A stretch of DNA of 64,000 nt, from NCBI RefSeq assembly GCF_014203545.1, contig NZ_JACHJG010000004.1, positions 273,173 to 337,172 on the forward strand. Reading direction: 5' to 3'. Of the stretch, positions 52,887 to 64,000 are shown piece by piece. A program made the translations under genes and the position numbers. The notes under the pieces are model-generated. The model was not told the origin of the DNA, did not search any database, and worked only from the letters and a program-made list of their open reading frames with translations. Each line of letters opens with the position of its first letter. The stretch's first letter is position 1. The stretch is from Streptomyces netropsis. Its GTDB lineage: Bacteria > Actinomycetota > Actinomycetes > Streptomycetales > Streptomycetaceae.

Positions 52887-53561
52887 TTGTCCCGCATCTT
52901 GCTCAAGGCGTTTCTCGGATTGCTCATGCGCGTCCTGTACCGCCCGAAGGTGGAGGGCGTCGAGCACATCGCCGAGAACGGTCCGGTGATCCTGGCCGGT
53001 AACCACGTCACCTTCGTGGACTCCTTGTTCCTCGCACTGATCCTCAAGCGGCAGGTCTTCTTCATCGGCAAGGACGAGTACGTCACGGGCAAGGGCGTCA
53101 AGGGACGGCTGATGGCGTGGTTCTTCACCTCGTCCGGCATGATCCCGGTGGACCGCGACGGCGGCCGCGGTGGCGCCGCGGCGCTGATGACGGGCAAGCG
53201 CGTCCTGCAGGAGGGCAAGGTCTTCGCCATCTACCCGGAGGGCACCCGCTCCCCCGACGGCCGTCTCTACCGCGGTCGCACCGGCATCGCGCGCCTCGCG
53301 CTGATGACCGGCGCGCCCGTGGTCCCGTTCGCGATGGTCGGCACCGAGAAGGTCCAGCCGAACGGCAAGGGCATCCCCCGCATCGCGCCGGTGACCGTGC
53401 GCTTCGGCGAGCCGCTGGACTTCTCCCGCTACGAGGGCATGGACCGCGACCGCTACGTCCTGCGGGCCGTCACCGACGAGGTCATGAGCGACGTCATGCG
53501 ACTGTCGGGCCAGGAGTACGTCGACATGTACGCGACCAAGGCACGGGAGAAGGCTGCCTGA
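52887..53561 (+). CDS. plsC: 1-acyl-sn-glycerol-3-phosphate acyltransferase
   Basis: Adds the second acyl chain in phospholipid synthesis. 224 residues from TTG 52887 (MSRILLKAFLGLLMRVLYRPKVEG), with GGAGGG four bases upstream; no ATG/GTG is better. Motifs: NHVTFVDSLFLA (HX4D), FPEGTRS-type YPEGTRSPDGRL, and VVPFAMVGTEKVQPNGKGIPR. Divergent from glpQ. A membrane helix is at residues 4-18. Confidence 0.9.
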   Translation: MSRILLKAFLGLLMRVLYRPKVEGVEHIAENGPVILAGNHVTFVDSLFLALILKRQVFFIGKDEYVTGKGVKGRLMAWFFTSSGMIPVDRDGGRGGAAALMTGKRVLQEGKVFAIYPEGTRSPDGRLYRGRTGIARLALMTGAPVVPFAMVGTEKVQPNGKGIPRIAPVTVRFGEPLDFSRYEGMDRDRYVLRAVTDEVMSDVMRLSGQEYVDMYATKAREKAA

Positions 53562-53597
53562 CGGCCGCCCGACGGCAGCACTCCTGACCCGGGACCA

Positions 53598-54425
53598 CTA
53601 GGCCCGGCCGACGCAACGGGGCTGGAAGCCCGGGTCGGCCGGGCCCTTGTGCGCCAGGGCGTCGAGCACCCACTGGGCGACGACCGGGTCCTTGGTCGCC
53701 TGGTCGTGCATGTAGAGGTCGAGCGGGCACTTGTCCTGGAGCACGACGTTGGTGAGGTGCTCCTTCTCCCCGGTGAGCAGCGCGCTCGTATACGGGATGA
53801 CGACCTCGTCGTAGCGCGTGGTGATGACCGTGTAGTCCGGTCCGGCCGGGGTCTCGTCACCCGCGTTGAGCTTCTGCAGCAGCTCGGAGCCGACCTGCTG
53901 GTCGACGCAGGACGGGCAGAAGGTCCAGCCGGCGGCGATCGCGAGCGGGTTCTTCGTGCCGTGGTTGGAGGGGACGATGCCGACGAGGTCGTCGACCTTG
54001 TCGGCGCCGCCGAGGAACTTCACGTAGTAGCGCGGCAGCATGCCGCCCTGGCTGTGGCCGACGATGTCGACCTTCTCGGCGCCCGTCGCGCCCCGCACGG
54101 CCTCGACGAAGTCCCGCAGCTCGGCGGCCGACTGCGGGATCGGGTCGGTCTCCAGGTGCCCGTAGTTGAAGGCGAAGACGCAGTAGCCCGCCTCCTTCAG
54201 CTTGGGCGAGAGCTTCGACCAGTTCTCCGCCATCAGCTTGAAGGTGCCGTTGACCAGCACGACGGGCTGCGGGTGGGCCGAATCCGGCTTGCAGGACCAG
54301 TCGTTGGCACCGCTGGGCGGGACGTCGAGCACCGACGCGGAGGCCGGGGCCGAGAGACCGGTGAGGCCGAGCGCGGCGGTGGCCGCGGCGGCGATCAGGA
54401 ACCGGACTGTTCTACGCAGACGCAT
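53598..54425 (-). CDS. Secreted lipase/esterase of the alpha/beta-hydrolase fold
   Basis: 275 residues from ATG 54425 (MRLRRTVRFLIAAAATAALGLTGLSAPASA), with a Sec-type signal peptide. The nucleophile elbow GHSQGGMLPRYY and the oxyanion strand VVLVNGTFKLM are clear. Cys pairs (FCPSC, CKPD) suggest disulfides. It belongs with Streptomyces extracellular lipases of the EstA/LipA type; the substrate is not known. It lies alone. Confidence 0.88.
   Translation of the reverse strand: MRLRRTVRFLIAAAATAALGLTGLSAPASASVLDVPPSGANDWSCKPDSAHPQPVVLVNGTFKLMAENWSKLSPKLKEAGYCVFAFNYGHLETDPIPQSAAELRDFVEAVRGATGAEKVDIVGHSQGGMLPRYYVKFLGGADKVDDLVGIVPSNHGTKNPLAIAAGWTFCPSCVDQQVGSELLQKLNAGDETPAGPDYTVITTRYDEVVIPYTSALLTGEKEHLTNVVLQDKCPLDLYMHDQATKDPVVAQWVLDALAHKGPADPGFQPRCVGRA
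53601..53645 (+). terminator. Terminator after plsC, within the lipase 3' end
   Basis: Perfect 12-bp stem (53601-53612 with 53634-53645), followed by CTTGT. It lies in the coding end of the convergent lipase gene. Confidence 0.5.
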
Positions 54426-54569
54426 GGGGGGATTCCTTCGAGGCACGGGACTCTCGTCCGAACGTCGTCGTCCGGACACACCAGCCGAACGCTGTTCGGC
54501 AATACCGACCGGTAACCACGATGGTTCCGCGCGCATAAGGACCCCGTCAAGACACTTTTGTTCACGAAA

Positions 54570-54612
54570 ACGTCACGCGGACCGGAGCAACATGCTCCGG
54601 TCCGCGTGACGT
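54570..54612 (-). terminator. Terminator of the TetR-MFS operon
   Basis: Perfect 20-bp stem (54570-54589 with 54593-54612) with a three-base loop; on the minus strand it is followed by TTTTCGTG. It starts 21 bases after the MFS stop. Confidence 0.9.
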
Positions 54613-54633
54613 TGCGGGCTCCGCCGGGCGGCC

Positions 54634-56178
54634 TCAGTGCCCGCCGCCCTCCAGCCGCTGTCCGCGCAGCAGGAACCAGGCGGCGACCGCCGTGGCGAGC
54701 AGGACCACCGCGCCGACGCCCGAGGCGATCTGCAGGCCGTCGACGAAGGCCTCCTGGGCCGAGGCGAGCAGGGCCCCACCGGTGTCCGCCGGGAGGTCGG
54801 CGGCAATCTCGACCGCGCCGCCCAGGGACTCGTGGGCCTCGGCCGCCGCGGCCGGCGGGACGCCCTCGGGGGTGGCGAAGTCGGAGTAGACGCCGGTGAC
54901 GACCGAGCCGAGGAGGGCGATGCCGAGGGCGGCACCGAGCTCGTAGGCCGTCTCGGAGACCGCCGAGGCCGCGCCCGCCTGCTCCTTGGGCACGCTGGAG
55001 AGGATCACATCGGCGGTGACGGTGAAGGAGAAGCCCGCACCGACACCGACGAGCAGCAACAACGCACCGAGGATCGGATAGGCCGTGTCGGTCTGCAGCC
55101 ACACGAGCACGGCGAGGGAGACACCGATGGCGCCGAGCCCGCCCGCCACCACGGACCGCACGGAGTAGCGCCGGGCCACCCTGCCCGCGAGCAGACCCGC
55201 GGTGACCGCGCCGACGGCCGCCGGCAGCTCCGCGAGGCCCGCCTCCAGCGGGTCGCGGCCCTGGACCAGCTGCAGGAACTGCGAGAGGAAGAACACCAGC
55301 CCGGAGAGGCCGAGGATCGTCAGCAGATCGGCGAGGACGGCGCCGGAGAAGCCCCGGTGGTGGAAGAGCCGCATGTCCAGCAGGGGCGAGGGCAGGGTGA
55401 GCTGCCGGCGGACGAACCACACCAGCGCCAGCACGCCGACGGCGGCCGCGAGGAGGACGTACCAGTGGAGGCCGTTCGCCGCCCCCTCCTTGATGGCGAA
55501 GACGATCGCCACGATGCCGATCATCGACAGGGCGACGCTGGGCAGGTCCCACGGACCGGGCGAGGGGTCGCGCGACTCGGGCAGCAGCTTGATGCCGACG
55601 AGGACGAGGACGGCCATGACCGGCAGGTTGATCAGGAAGACCGAACCCCACCAGAAGTGCTGCAGCAGGAAGCCGCCCACGACCGGGCCCACGGCCGCTC
55701 CCGCGGAGGCCATCGCACCCCAGATGCCGATGGCGAAGCTGCGCTCCTTGGGGTCGTGGAAGATGTTGCGGATGAGGGCGAGGGTGGAGGGCATCAGCGT
55801 CGCGCCCGCCACGCCCAGCAGGGCGCGGGCGACGATCATCATCTCCGGGCTCGTCGCGTAGGCGTTGAGCACCGACACCGCGCCGAACGCCACGGCGCCG
55901 GTCAGCAGCAGCCTCTTGCGCCCGATGCGGTCACCGAGGCTGCCCATGGAGACCAGGAGTCCGGCGATGACGAAGGAGTAGATGTCGCCGATCCACAGCA
56001 GCTGGGTGGCCGACGGGCGCAGGTCCTCGCTGAGGAAGGGCGTCGCGAGACCGAGGACGGTCGCGTCGATGGCGACGAGCAGGACGGCGAGGACGAGGAC
56101 GGTGAGTGCGAGCCAGCGCCCGGGACGCGGCGTTTCGGACTGCGGGCCGTCGGTACGGCTGTCGGTGGGGCCGGTCAC
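54634..56178 (-). CDS. MFS drug transporter, DHA2 (EmrB/QacA-like)
   Basis: 514 residues with 14 predicted helices. Family motifs: IDATVLGLATPFLSEDLRPSATQLLWIGDIYSFVIAGLLVSMGSLGDRIGRKRLLL (motif A/D1), WGAMASAGAAVGPVVGGFLLQHFWWGSVFLINLP (motif C). It exports drugs by proton antiport; the substrate is unknown. The GTG start overlaps the tetR stop by four bases. Confidence 0.92.
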   Translation of the reverse strand: MTGPTDSRTDGPQSETPRPGRWLALTVLVLAVLLVAIDATVLGLATPFLSEDLRPSATQLLWIGDIYSFVIAGLLVSMGSLGDRIGRKRLLLTGAVAFGAVSVLNAYATSPEMMIVARALLGVAGATLMPSTLALIRNIFHDPKERSFAIGIWGAMASAGAAVGPVVGGFLLQHFWWGSVFLINLPVMAVLVLVGIKLLPESRDPSPGPWDLPSVALSMIGIVAIVFAIKEGAANGLHWYVLLAAAVGVLALVWFVRRQLTLPSPLLDMRLFHHRGFSGAVLADLLTILGLSGLVFFLSQFLQLVQGRDPLEAGLAELPAAVGAVTAGLLAGRVARRYSVRSVVAGGLGAIGVSLAVLVWLQTDTAYPILGALLLLVGVGAGFSFTVTADVILSSVPKEQAGAASAVSETAYELGAALGIALLGSVVTGVYSDFATPEGVPPAAAAEAHESLGGAVEIAADLPADTGGALLASAQEAFVDGLQIASGVGAVVLLATAVAAWFLLRGQRLEGGGH

Positions 56179-56723
56179 TGTTTCATCCTCCGCTGCGCGC
56201 CCCCGAGCAGCAGCTCGGCGACCATGCGGGTGCGGTCCTTGGCGGCCACCCGGCCGTCCTGTACGGCCCAGGCTCCGGCGCCGATCAGTCCGTAGAGCGC
56301 CTCGGTGAGCCAGGCGGGTGACAGCTCCAGCCGGAAGGCGCCCTCCTCCTGGCCCCGTTGGAAGAGGGCCGTGACGCGGGCGTCGAGTCTGTTCCAGCCC
56401 TCGTTGAGGCCGGCCTCGTAGAGCTGGTTCTCGGTGTAGAGGAAGGCCATGATCCCGGCGACCGGTTCGGTCGCCGCGATGAGCCGGCGCAGGGCCTCGG
56501 CCGCGTCACCCTCCTCGGTCCGGGCCTCGTCCAACGCCCGCTCGAACTGCTCGATGCCCAGGTCCTCCAGGGCCCGGACGAGCGCGTCGCGCCCGGCGAA
56601 GTGGCGGTGGAGGGTGGCGCGGCTGATTCCGGCGGCCTTGGCGATCTCGTCCATGGAGGCGGTGGCCTTGCGGGTGAGCAGGGCGGCCGCCTCGGCGAGC
56701 ACATGGTCACGGTCGACACTCAT
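56175..56723 (-). CDS. TetR-family repressor of the adjacent MFS pump
   Basis: 182 residues. The N-terminal helix-turn-helix reads TASMDEIAKAAGISRATLHRHFAGRDALVRAL. The C-terminal ligand domain is typical. ATG 56723 with a 13-base operator upstream, so it probably represses itself and the pump and is released by a drug. Confidence 0.93.
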   Translation of the reverse strand: MSVDRDHVLAEAAALLTRKATASMDEIAKAAGISRATLHRHFAGRDALVRALEDLGIEQFERALDEARTEEGDAAEALRRLIAATEPVAGIMAFLYTENQLYEAGLNEGWNRLDARVTALFQRGQEEGAFRLELSPAWLTEALYGLIGAGAWAVQDGRVAAKDRTRMVAELLLGGAQRRMKQ

Positions 56724-56735
56724 GAGACGACGATA

Positions 56736-56767
56736 ACCCGAATGAGACAGTGATGTCTCATTCGGGT
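56736..56767 (-). promoter_or_regulatory. TetR-type operator
   Basis: Perfect inverted repeat ACCCGAATGAGAC/GTCTCATTCGGGT with a six-base spacer, 13 bases upstream of the tetR start codon. Confidence 0.85.
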
Positions 56768-56773
56768 GATCGC

Positions 56774-56809
56774 CGTCTCAGGGTCGACGTCTCAGGGTCG
56801 ACGTCTCAG
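56774..56809. repeat. 14-base tandem repeat beside the operator
   Basis: CGTCTCAGGGTCGA occurs twice, plus a third partial copy (CGTCTCAG), directly after the operator and before the argH stop. The unit shares GTCTCA with the operator half-site. Confidence 0.75.
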
Positions 56810-56828
56810 TGGTGCGTCAGGGACCCGG

Positions 56829-58379
<1,551 letters not shown>

Positions 58380-59573
58380 TCAGACCAGGTCACGCTTGGC
58401 GGCGATCTTCGACGACAGACCGAAGATCTCGATGAAGCCCTTGGACAGCGACTGGTCGAAGGTGTCGCCCGTGTCGTAGGTGGCGAGGTTGAAGTCGTAG
58501 AGCGACTGCTCGGACTTCCGCCCGGTGACGACGGCCCGGCCGCCGTGCAGCGTCATCCGGATGTCACCGGAGACGTGCTCGTTGGCCTCGGCGATGAAGC
58601 CGTCCAGGGCCCGCTTGAGCGGGGAGAACCACAGGCCGTCGTAGACCAGCTCGCTCCACCGCTGCTCGACCTGCCGCTTGTACCGGGCGAGCTCGCGCTC
58701 GACGGTGACGCTCTCCAGCTCCTGGTGCGCAGTGATCAGCGCGATCGCGCCGGGCGCCTCGTAGATCTCCCGGGACTTGATGCCCACCAGCCGGTCCTCG
58801 ACCATGTCGAGCCGGCCGACGCCCTGCGCACCGGCCCGCTCGTTGAGCTGCTGGATGGCCTGCAGGACCGAGACGGGCTTGCCGTCGATGGCGACCGGGA
58901 CACCCTGCTCGAAGGTGATGATCACCTCGTCGGCCTCCCGGGGGGTGGCCGGGTTGGCGGTGTAGTCGTAGACGTCCTCGATCGGCGCGTTCCAGATGTC
59001 CTCGAGGAAGCCGGTCTCGACGGCCCGGCCGAAGACGTTCTGGTCGATGGAGTACGGGGACTTCTTGGTGGTCGCGATCGGGAGGTCCTTCGCCTCGCAG
59101 AAGGCGATGGCCTTGTCCCGGGTCATGGCGTAGTCACGGACCGGCGCGATGCACTTGAGCTGCGGGGCGAGGGAGGAGATACCGGCCTCGAACCGCACCT
59201 GGTCGTTGCCCTTGCCCGTGCAGCCGTGGGCGACCGTGGTCGCGCCGTGCTTCTGGGCGGCGGCGACGAGGTGCTTGACGATCGTCGGCCGGGAGAGGGC
59301 GGAGACCAGCGGGTAGCGGTCCATGTAGAGGGCGTTGGCCTTGATCGCCGGGAGGCAGTACTCGTCGGCGAACTCGTCCTTGGCGTCCGCGACCTCCGCC
59401 TCGACCGCACCGCACGCGAGCGCGCGCTTGCGGATGACGTCCAGGTCCTCGCCGCCCTGGCCGACATCGACGGCGACGGCGATGACCTCGGCGCCCGTCT
59501 CCTCGGCGATCCAGCCGATGGCGACGGAGGTGTCCAGGCCGCCGGAGTAGGCGAGTACGACGCGCTCGGTCAC
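58380..59573 (-). CDS. argG: Argininosuccinate synthase
   Basis: ATP-dependent joining of citrulline and aspartate. 397 residues from GTG 59573 ([22 protein letters not shown]), AAGGAG six bases upstream. PP-loop [22 protein letters not shown] downstream. An ARG-box-like palindrome lies 32 bases upstream, so ArgR control is likely. Confidence 0.97.
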   Translation of the reverse strand: MTERVVLAYSGGLDTSVAIGWIAEETGAEVIAVAVDVGQGGEDLDVIRKRALACGAVEAEVADAKDEFADEYCLPAIKANALYMDRYPLVSALSRPTIVKHLVAAAQKHGATTVAHGCTGKGNDQVRFEAGISSLAPQLKCIAPVRDYAMTRDKAIAFCEAKDLPIATTKKSPYSIDQNVFGRAVETGFLEDIWNAPIEDVYDYTANPATPREADEVIITFEQGVPVAIDGKPVSVLQAIQQLNERAGAQGVGRLDMVEDRLVGIKSREIYEAPGAIALITAHQELESVTVERELARYKRQVEQRWSELVYDGLWFSPLKRALDGFIAEANEHVSGDIRMTLHGGRAVVTGRKSEQSLYDFNLATYDTGDTFDQSLSKGFIEIFGLSSKIAAKRDLV

Positions 59574-59600
59574 GGGTTTCTCCTTACGGTGCAAACGCTG

Positions 59601-59620
59601 ATGAGCATAAGTATGCACTG
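59601..59620 (-). promoter_or_regulatory. ARG-box-like ArgR site upstream of argG
   Basis: Perfect 12-base palindrome GCATAAGTATGC (59605-59616) in an A/T-rich stretch, the kind of TGCAT/ATGCA site ArgR binds in Streptomyces. It lies in the 318-base argG-tRNA-Pro gap, which holds no gene. Confidence 0.65.
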
Positions 59621-59891
59621 GACCGTATGTTTCGTCAACGTCGACGGGAATCCGGGCGTCGGACGGGGTCGGCGGGGCGGCCGTTTAGTGATCAACCGGA
59701 ATCAAACGCCCTCATCCGGAGGACTCCGAGGGGGACGGTCCCGCGCCGCGAGGGCGTCCGACGGCAGCGGCGAGGGCCGTGCGGGGGCCGCGCACAGGGG
59801 GGTCGGTGACCCGAGTTCGATATTCGCCCCGGAACAGGGTATTTTTCTTCTGCGCGCCCGTTCAGGGGAAACCCGCAGACGGGGCGTGCAC

Positions 59892-59965
<74 letters not shown>

Positions 59966-59976
59966 CGGTGCGGAAG

Positions 59977-60023
59977 CGGCTTCGCCGCTCGGAGGTTCTC
60001 CTCCGGGCGGCGGGGCCGTTTTT
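59977..60023 (+). terminator. Terminator of tRNA-Pro
   Basis: A 19-pair stem with a few G-T pairs (59977-59995 with 60000-60018) followed by T5. Strong rho-independent terminator. Confidence 0.9.
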
Positions 60024-60129
60024 CATTGGCTGCGGCCATGCCCCGTGACGGCCCGTCACACGACGACGGCCACCCCGGCGCGAGGCGCGCGGGATGGCCG
60101 TGGGGCGGTGGGGCGGCTGCCGCCGGGGC

Positions 60130-60672
60130 TCAGCCTTCCTTCTGGGCCAGCCGCAGCAGGTGGTCCGCCAGCGCCTGGCCGCCCTTGGGGTCGCGGCTGA
60201 TGAGCATGACGGTGTCGTCGCCGGCGATCGTGCCGATGATCTCGTGGACGCCCGCCTGGTCGATGGCCGAGGCGAAGAACTGGGCGGCCCCCGGCGGGGT
60301 GCGCAGCACCACGAGGTTGGCGGACGCCTCCGCCGAGATCAACAGCTCGGCCGCCAGCCGGCCCATCCGGGCCTCGGTCGCGGACTCGCCCAGCGGGGCC
60401 CGCGGGGTGCGGTCGCCGCCCTCGGAGGGCACGGCGTAGATCAGCTCGCCACCGGTGTTACGGATCTTGACCGCGCCCAGCTCGTCGAGGTCCCGGGAGA
60501 GCGTCGCCTGGGTGACGGACAGGCCGTCGTCGGCGAGCAGCTTGGCCAGCTGGCTCTGGGACCGCACGGGTTGCCGGCCGAGGATGTCCACGATCCGGCG
60601 GTGGCGGGCGGTGCGGGTCTGCGGTACTGCCTGCCCGCCGTGGAACGGCTCGGGCTCCTGCGCCTCGGTCAT
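60130..60672 (-). CDS. argR: Arginine repressor ArgR
   Basis: 180 residues, ATG 60672 ([31 protein letters not shown]). The winged helix [32 protein letters not shown] and arginine-binding C-terminal core ([15 protein letters not shown]) are clear. It represses the arg genes with arginine as corepressor. ATG 60705 (MGNDDPET) is an alternative that would overlap argD by 26 bases. Last gene of argJBDR. Confidence 0.95.
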   Translation of the reverse strand: MTEAQEPEPFHGGQAVPQTRTARHRRIVDILGRQPVRSQSQLAKLLADDGLSVTQATLSRDLDELGAVKIRNTGGELIYAVPSEGGDRTPRAPLGESATEARMGRLAAELLISAEASANLVVLRTPPGAAQFFASAIDQAGVHEIIGTIAGDDTVMLISRDPKGGQALADHLLRLAQKEG

Positions 60673-60679
60673 CGTCTCG

Positions 60680-61900
60680 TCAGTCTCCGGATCGTCGTTC
60701 CCCATGGGCCCCGTCGGCCTCGTGCGCCCCCGCGACAGCGTCCAGGACACCGGGCAGCGCCCGGAGGAACGATTCCACGTCATCTTCGGTGATGATCAGC
60801 GGAGGGGCCAGCCGCACCACGTGGGGTGCGACCGCGTTCACCAGGAGGCCGGCGTCCTGTGCCGCCTGCTGCACGTTCGGTGCGAGGGGCTCCGAAAGGA
60901 CAATACCCAGCAGAAGGCCCGCGCCACGGACGTGGTCGACCAGGGGGTGCCGGAGGGCGGTGATCCCGTCACGCAGCAACTCTCCCGTGCGCTTGACTCC
61001 GTCAAGTACCCCGTCGCCCGCGAGGGTGTCCAGGACCGCCAGGGCGGCCGCGCAGGCGACCGGGTTGCCGCCGAAGGTCGAGCCGTGCTGACCGGGCGTC
61101 AGCAGGTCGGCCGCGGGGCCGAAGGCCAGGGTCGCGCCGATCGGCAGCCCGCCGCCGAGGCCCTTGGCGAGGGTGACGACATCGGGCTCGACACCCTGCG
61201 CCTGGTGCTCGAACCAATGGCCGGTGCGGCCGATACCTGTCTGGATCTCGTCCAGGACCAGGAGCGTCCCGGTGGCCCGGGTGATCTCACGGGCGGCGGC
61301 GAGATAGCCCGCGGGCGGCACGACCACGCCACTCTCGCCCTGCACCGGCTCCAGCACCACCAGCGCGGTGTCGGTGGTGACCGCGGCGCGGAGCGCCTCG
61401 GCATCCCCGTACGGGACGTGCGTGACCTCGCCGGGCAGCGGCAGGAACGGATCCTGCTTCGCCGGCTGGCCGGTGAGCGCCAGGGCGCCCATGGTGCGGC
61501 CGTGGAAACCGCCGAGGGTGGCGACCATGTGGGTACGGCCCGTACGCCGCCCGATCTTGAAGGCCGCCTCGATCGCCTCGGCACCGGAGTTGGAGAAGTA
61601 GACGCGACCGGGGCGCCCGGCGAGCGTCAGGAGCCGCTCCGCGAGCGCGACCGGGGGCTCGGCGGTGAAGAGGTTGGATACGTGGCCGAGCGTGGCGATC
61701 TGCTCCGACACCGCCCGGACGACGGCCGGGTGCGCGTGGCCGAGGGCGTTGACGGCGATGCCGCCGACGAAGTCCAGATAGCGCTTGCCGTCCGCGTCCC
61801 AGACCTCGGTGCCCGCACCGCGGACCAGGGGGATCCGCGGGGTGCCGTAGTTGTCCATCAGGGCGCCCTGCCAGCGCCGCGTCAGCTCGTCGTTGCTCAC
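60680..61900 (-). CDS. argD: Acetylornithine aminotransferase
   Basis: PLP enzyme, N-acetylglutamate semialdehyde to N-acetylornithine. 406 residues, GTG start overlapping argB by four bases. The PLP-Lys region is [20 protein letters not shown], preceded by [13 protein letters not shown]. It follows argB and precedes argR. Confidence 0.97.
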   Translation of the reverse strand: MSNDELTRRWQGALMDNYGTPRIPLVRGAGTEVWDADGKRYLDFVGGIAVNALGHAHPAVVRAVSEQIATLGHVSNLFTAEPPVALAERLLTLAGRPGRVYFSNSGAEAIEAAFKIGRRTGRTHMVATLGGFHGRTMGALALTGQPAKQDPFLPLPGEVTHVPYGDAEALRAAVTTDTALVVLEPVQGESGVVVPPAGYLAAAREITRATGTLLVLDEIQTGIGRTGHWFEHQAQGVEPDVVTLAKGLGGGLPIGATLAFGPAADLLTPGQHGSTFGGNPVACAAALAVLDTLAGDGVLDGVKRTGELLRDGITALRHPLVDHVRGAGLLLGIVLSEPLAPNVQQAAQDAGLLVNAVAPHVVRLAPPLIITEDDVESFLRALPGVLDAVAGAHEADGAHGERRSGD

Positions 61901-62838
61901 AGCGTGGCCCCCTCGACCGGCTTGTCCGGCACGACCATCGTGCCGACGCCCTCATCAGTGAAGATCTCCAGCAGGATCGAGTGCTGGACCCGGCCGTCGA
62001 TCACCCGGGCGGTGGTGACGCCGTTGCGCACGGCGTGCAGACAGCCCTCCATCTTGGGGACCATCCCGCTGGCCAGCTCCGGCAGCAGCGTCTCCAACTC
62101 GCTCGCGGTGAGCTGGCTGATGACGTCGTCGCTGTTGGGCCAGTCCGCGTAGAGCCCCTCGACGTCGGTGAGGACCATCAGCGTCTCGGCGCCCAGGGCG
62201 GCGGCGAGGGCGGCCGCGGCGGTGTCGGCGTTGACGTTGTACACGTGATCGTCGTCCGCGCTGCGGGCGATGGAGGAGACGACGGGGATCCGGCCGTCGT
62301 CCAGCAGCGCCTGAATGGCCCCGGTGTCGATCGCGGCGATCTCGCCGACCCGGCCGAGGTCCACCCGCTCACCGTCGCTCTCGGCGTAGCGCTTGGTCGC
62401 GGTCATGGTGTGGGCGTCCTCGCCGGTCATACCGACGGCGAGCGGCCCGTGCTCGTTGAGCAGCCCGACCAGCTCGCGCTGCACCTGCCCGGCGAGCACC
62501 ATCCGCACGACATCCATCGCCTCGGGGGTGGTGACCCGCAGCCCGGCCTTGAACTCGGACGTCAGGCCCAGCTTTTCCAGCTGCGCGCTGATCTGCGGCC
62601 CGCCGCCGTGCACGACGACCGGGCGCAGGCCCGCGTGGCGCAGGAAGACGACGTCCTGGGCGAAGGCGGCCTTCAGCTCCTCGTCGACCATGGCGTTGCC
62701 GCCGAACTTGATGACGACGGTCTTGCCGTGATGCCGCGTCAGCCAGGGCAGGGCCTCGACGAGGGTCCGGGCCTTGGGCAGGGCGGTGTGCTTGCGGGCG
62801 GTGGTCGGCGGGGTGGTCGCCGGGCTCGTGTCGCTCAT
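61897..62838 (-). CDS. argB: Acetylglutamate kinase
   Basis: Phosphorylates N-acetylglutamate, the committed step. 313 residues from ATG 62838 ([33 protein letters not shown]), overlapping the argJ stop. Substrate motif [10 protein letters not shown] near residue 40 and VHGGGPQI. The 30-residue N-terminus carries the arginine-feedback helix typical of arginine-sensitive enzymes. Confidence 0.96.
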   Translation of the reverse strand: MSDTSPATTPPTTARKHTALPKARTLVEALPWLTRHHGKTVVIKFGGNAMVDEELKAAFAQDVVFLRHAGLRPVVVHGGGPQISAQLEKLGLTSEFKAGLRVTTPEAMDVVRMVLAGQVQRELVGLLNEHGPLAVGMTGEDAHTMTATKRYAESDGERVDLGRVGEIAAIDTGAIQALLDDGRIPVVSSIARSADDDHVYNVNADTAAAALAAALGAETLMVLTDVEGLYADWPNSDDVISQLTASELETLLPELASGMVPKMEGCLHAVRNGVTTARVIDGRVQHSILLEIFTDEGVGTMVVPDKPVEGATL

Positions 62839-63986
62839 GAGGAGTACGCGCTGTTCTCGTGGACGTAGTCGGCGGTGAGGTCGTTGGCCCAGATGACGGC
62901 GGACTCGGTGCCGGCCGACAGATCGGCGGTGATCCGGACCTCCCGGTAGCGCATGTCGACGAGGTCGCGGTCCTCGCCCACCGAACCCTCCTTGCAGACC
63001 CAGACACCGTTGATGGCCACATTGAGCCGGTCGGGGTCGAAGGCCGCCGAGGTGGTGCCGATCGCGGAAAGCACCCGGCCCCAGTTCGGGTCCTCGCCGT
63101 GGATGGCGCACTTGAGGAGATTGTTGCGGGCGATGGAGCGGCCCACCTCGACGGCGTCGTCCTCGGTGGCGGCACCGACGACCTCGATACGGATGTCCTT
63201 CGAGGCCCCCTCGGCATCCCCGATGAGCTGGCGGGCGAGATCGTCGCAGACCGTCCGCACGGCCTCGGCGAAGGCGTCCGCGGCCGGGACCGTGCCCGAG
63301 GCACCGGAGGCGAGGAGCAGCACGGTGTCGTTGGTGGACATGCAGCCGTCCGAATCGACCCGGTCGAAGGTCTGCCGGGTGGCGGAGCGCAGGGCCGCGT
63401 CCAGTCCGGCCGCGTCGACGTCGGCGTCGGTGGTGAGGACGACGAGCATCGTGGCGAGGCCGGGGGCGAGCATGCCCGCGCCCTTGGCCATGCCGCCGAC
63501 GGTCCAGCCGTCGCCCTGGGCCACGGCCGTCTTGTGGACCGTGTCGGTGGTCTTGATGGCGATGGCGGCCTTCTCACCGCCGTGCGCGGAGAGCTCGGCG
63601 GCGGCCTTCCCGATGCCCGGCAGCAGCTTGTCCATCGGCAGCCGCACCCCGATGAGGCCGGTCGAGGCGACGGCGATCTCCCCCGCGTTGCCCCCCAGCA
63701 CCTCGGCCGCCTTCTCGGCGGTGGCGTGCGTGTCCTGGAAGCCCAGCGGACCGGTACAGGCGTTGGCACCACCGGAGTTGAGGACGACGGCCGAGACCTG
63801 CCCGCCCTTGAGCACCTGCTCGGACCAGCGGACCGGAGCGGCCTTGACGCGGTTGGAGGTGAAGACGCCGGCGGCGGCCAGACGGGGGCCCTCGTTGACC
63901 ACGAGGGCGAGGTCGGGGTTACCGCTCTCCTTGATCCCGGCGACGATGCCCGCCGCCGTGAATCCCTTTGCTGCCGTGACGCTCAC
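62835..63986 (-). CDS. argJ: Bifunctional ornithine acetyltransferase/N-acetylglutamate synthase
   Basis: Recycles the acetyl group from acetylornithine to glutamate. 383 residues from GTG 63986, with AAGGAG five bases upstream. The self-cleaving Thr is in [19 protein letters not shown] (Ala-Thr bond), so the protein is processed into two subunits. It is the first gene of argJBDR; argC should lie just beyond the right edge. Confidence 0.96.
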   Translation of the reverse strand: MSVTAAKGFTAAGIVAGIKESGNPDLALVVNEGPRLAAAGVFTSNRVKAAPVRWSEQVLKGGQVSAVVLNSGGANACTGPLGFQDTHATAEKAAEVLGGNAGEIAVASTGLIGVRLPMDKLLPGIGKAAAELSAHGGEKAAIAIKTTDTVHKTAVAQGDGWTVGGMAKGAGMLAPGLATMLVVLTTDADVDAAGLDAALRSATRQTFDRVDSDGCMSTNDTVLLLASGASGTVPAADAFAEAVRTVCDDLARQLIGDAEGASKDIRIEVVGAATEDDAVEVGRSIARNNLLKCAIHGEDPNWGRVLSAIGTTSAAFDPDRLNVAINGVWVCKEGSVGEDRDLVDMRYREVRITADLSAGTESAVIWANDLTADYVHENSAYSS

Positions 63987-64000
63987 TGCATCTCCTTGTT

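Overview
The window is high-GC (about 70 percent) actinobacterial chromosome, almost certainly Streptomyces. The evidence is the codon bias, the many GTG/TTG starts with GGAGG-type ribosome binding sites, four-base start/stop overlaps (ATGA, GTGA, TTGA), and an SsgB sporulation protein next to Streptomyces-type housekeeping genes. From memory the gene order matches the SCO1513-SCO1579 part of the S. coelicolor core. I see no integrase, transposase, phage gene or large horizontally acquired block.

Layout. 1-14377 (all minus strand): the conserved actinobacterial cluster pgsA (PI-phosphate synthase), PIM acyltransferase, pimA, a LemA-like protein, pdxS, pdxT, yebC, ruvC-ruvA-ruvB, yajC, secD-secF, apt and the 5' part of rel. 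It joins phosphatidylinositol mannoside synthesis, vitamin B6 synthesis, Holliday-junction resolution, Sec accessory subunits and the stringent response. 15022-19045 (plus): an EF-G-like GTPase with unusual GTPase motifs and an unrecognised membrane protein. 19142-23924 (minus): a beta-propeller lipoprotein, a deviant NodB-fold lipoprotein, a HIT protein and thrS. Two type I-E-like CRISPR repeats sit just beyond the thrS stop codon. 24143-26805: a two-gene DUF4365 module with a divergent DEDDh exonuclease.

26900-34430: two tRNA-Val(CAC) genes, an SRPBCC protein, a PGPGW membrane protein, ssgB, a CGNR zinc-finger regulator, two membrane proteins (one of 46 residues), a DsbA-like protein, a tandem GNAT acetyltransferase, the 4-amino-4-deoxychorismate (folate) gene pair, and a tRNA operon Gly-Cys-Val-Val-Val-Val whose four tRNA-Val(GAC) genes form a duplicated two-gene module. 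34600-45400: small proteins, a Ser/Thr kinase, an rRNA/tRNA methyltransferase, and cobalamin/siroheme genes (cysG-like, a BluB-CobT fusion with a 775-residue disordered head, cobL), then a GNAT protein. 45554-48429: the metNIQ methionine importer.

49062-56723: two small membrane proteins translated in tandem, a GNAT protein, a short ECF-like sigma factor, a Tat-exported glycerophosphodiesterase (glpQ), an acyltransferase (plsC), a secreted lipase, and a TetR/MFS efflux pair with a clear operator. 56829-64000 (mostly minus): argH, argG with an upstream ARG-box-like palindrome, tRNA-Pro(GGG), and the argJ-argB-argD-argR operon, cut just before argC by the window edge. Most minus-strand operons end in perfect GC-rich hairpins.
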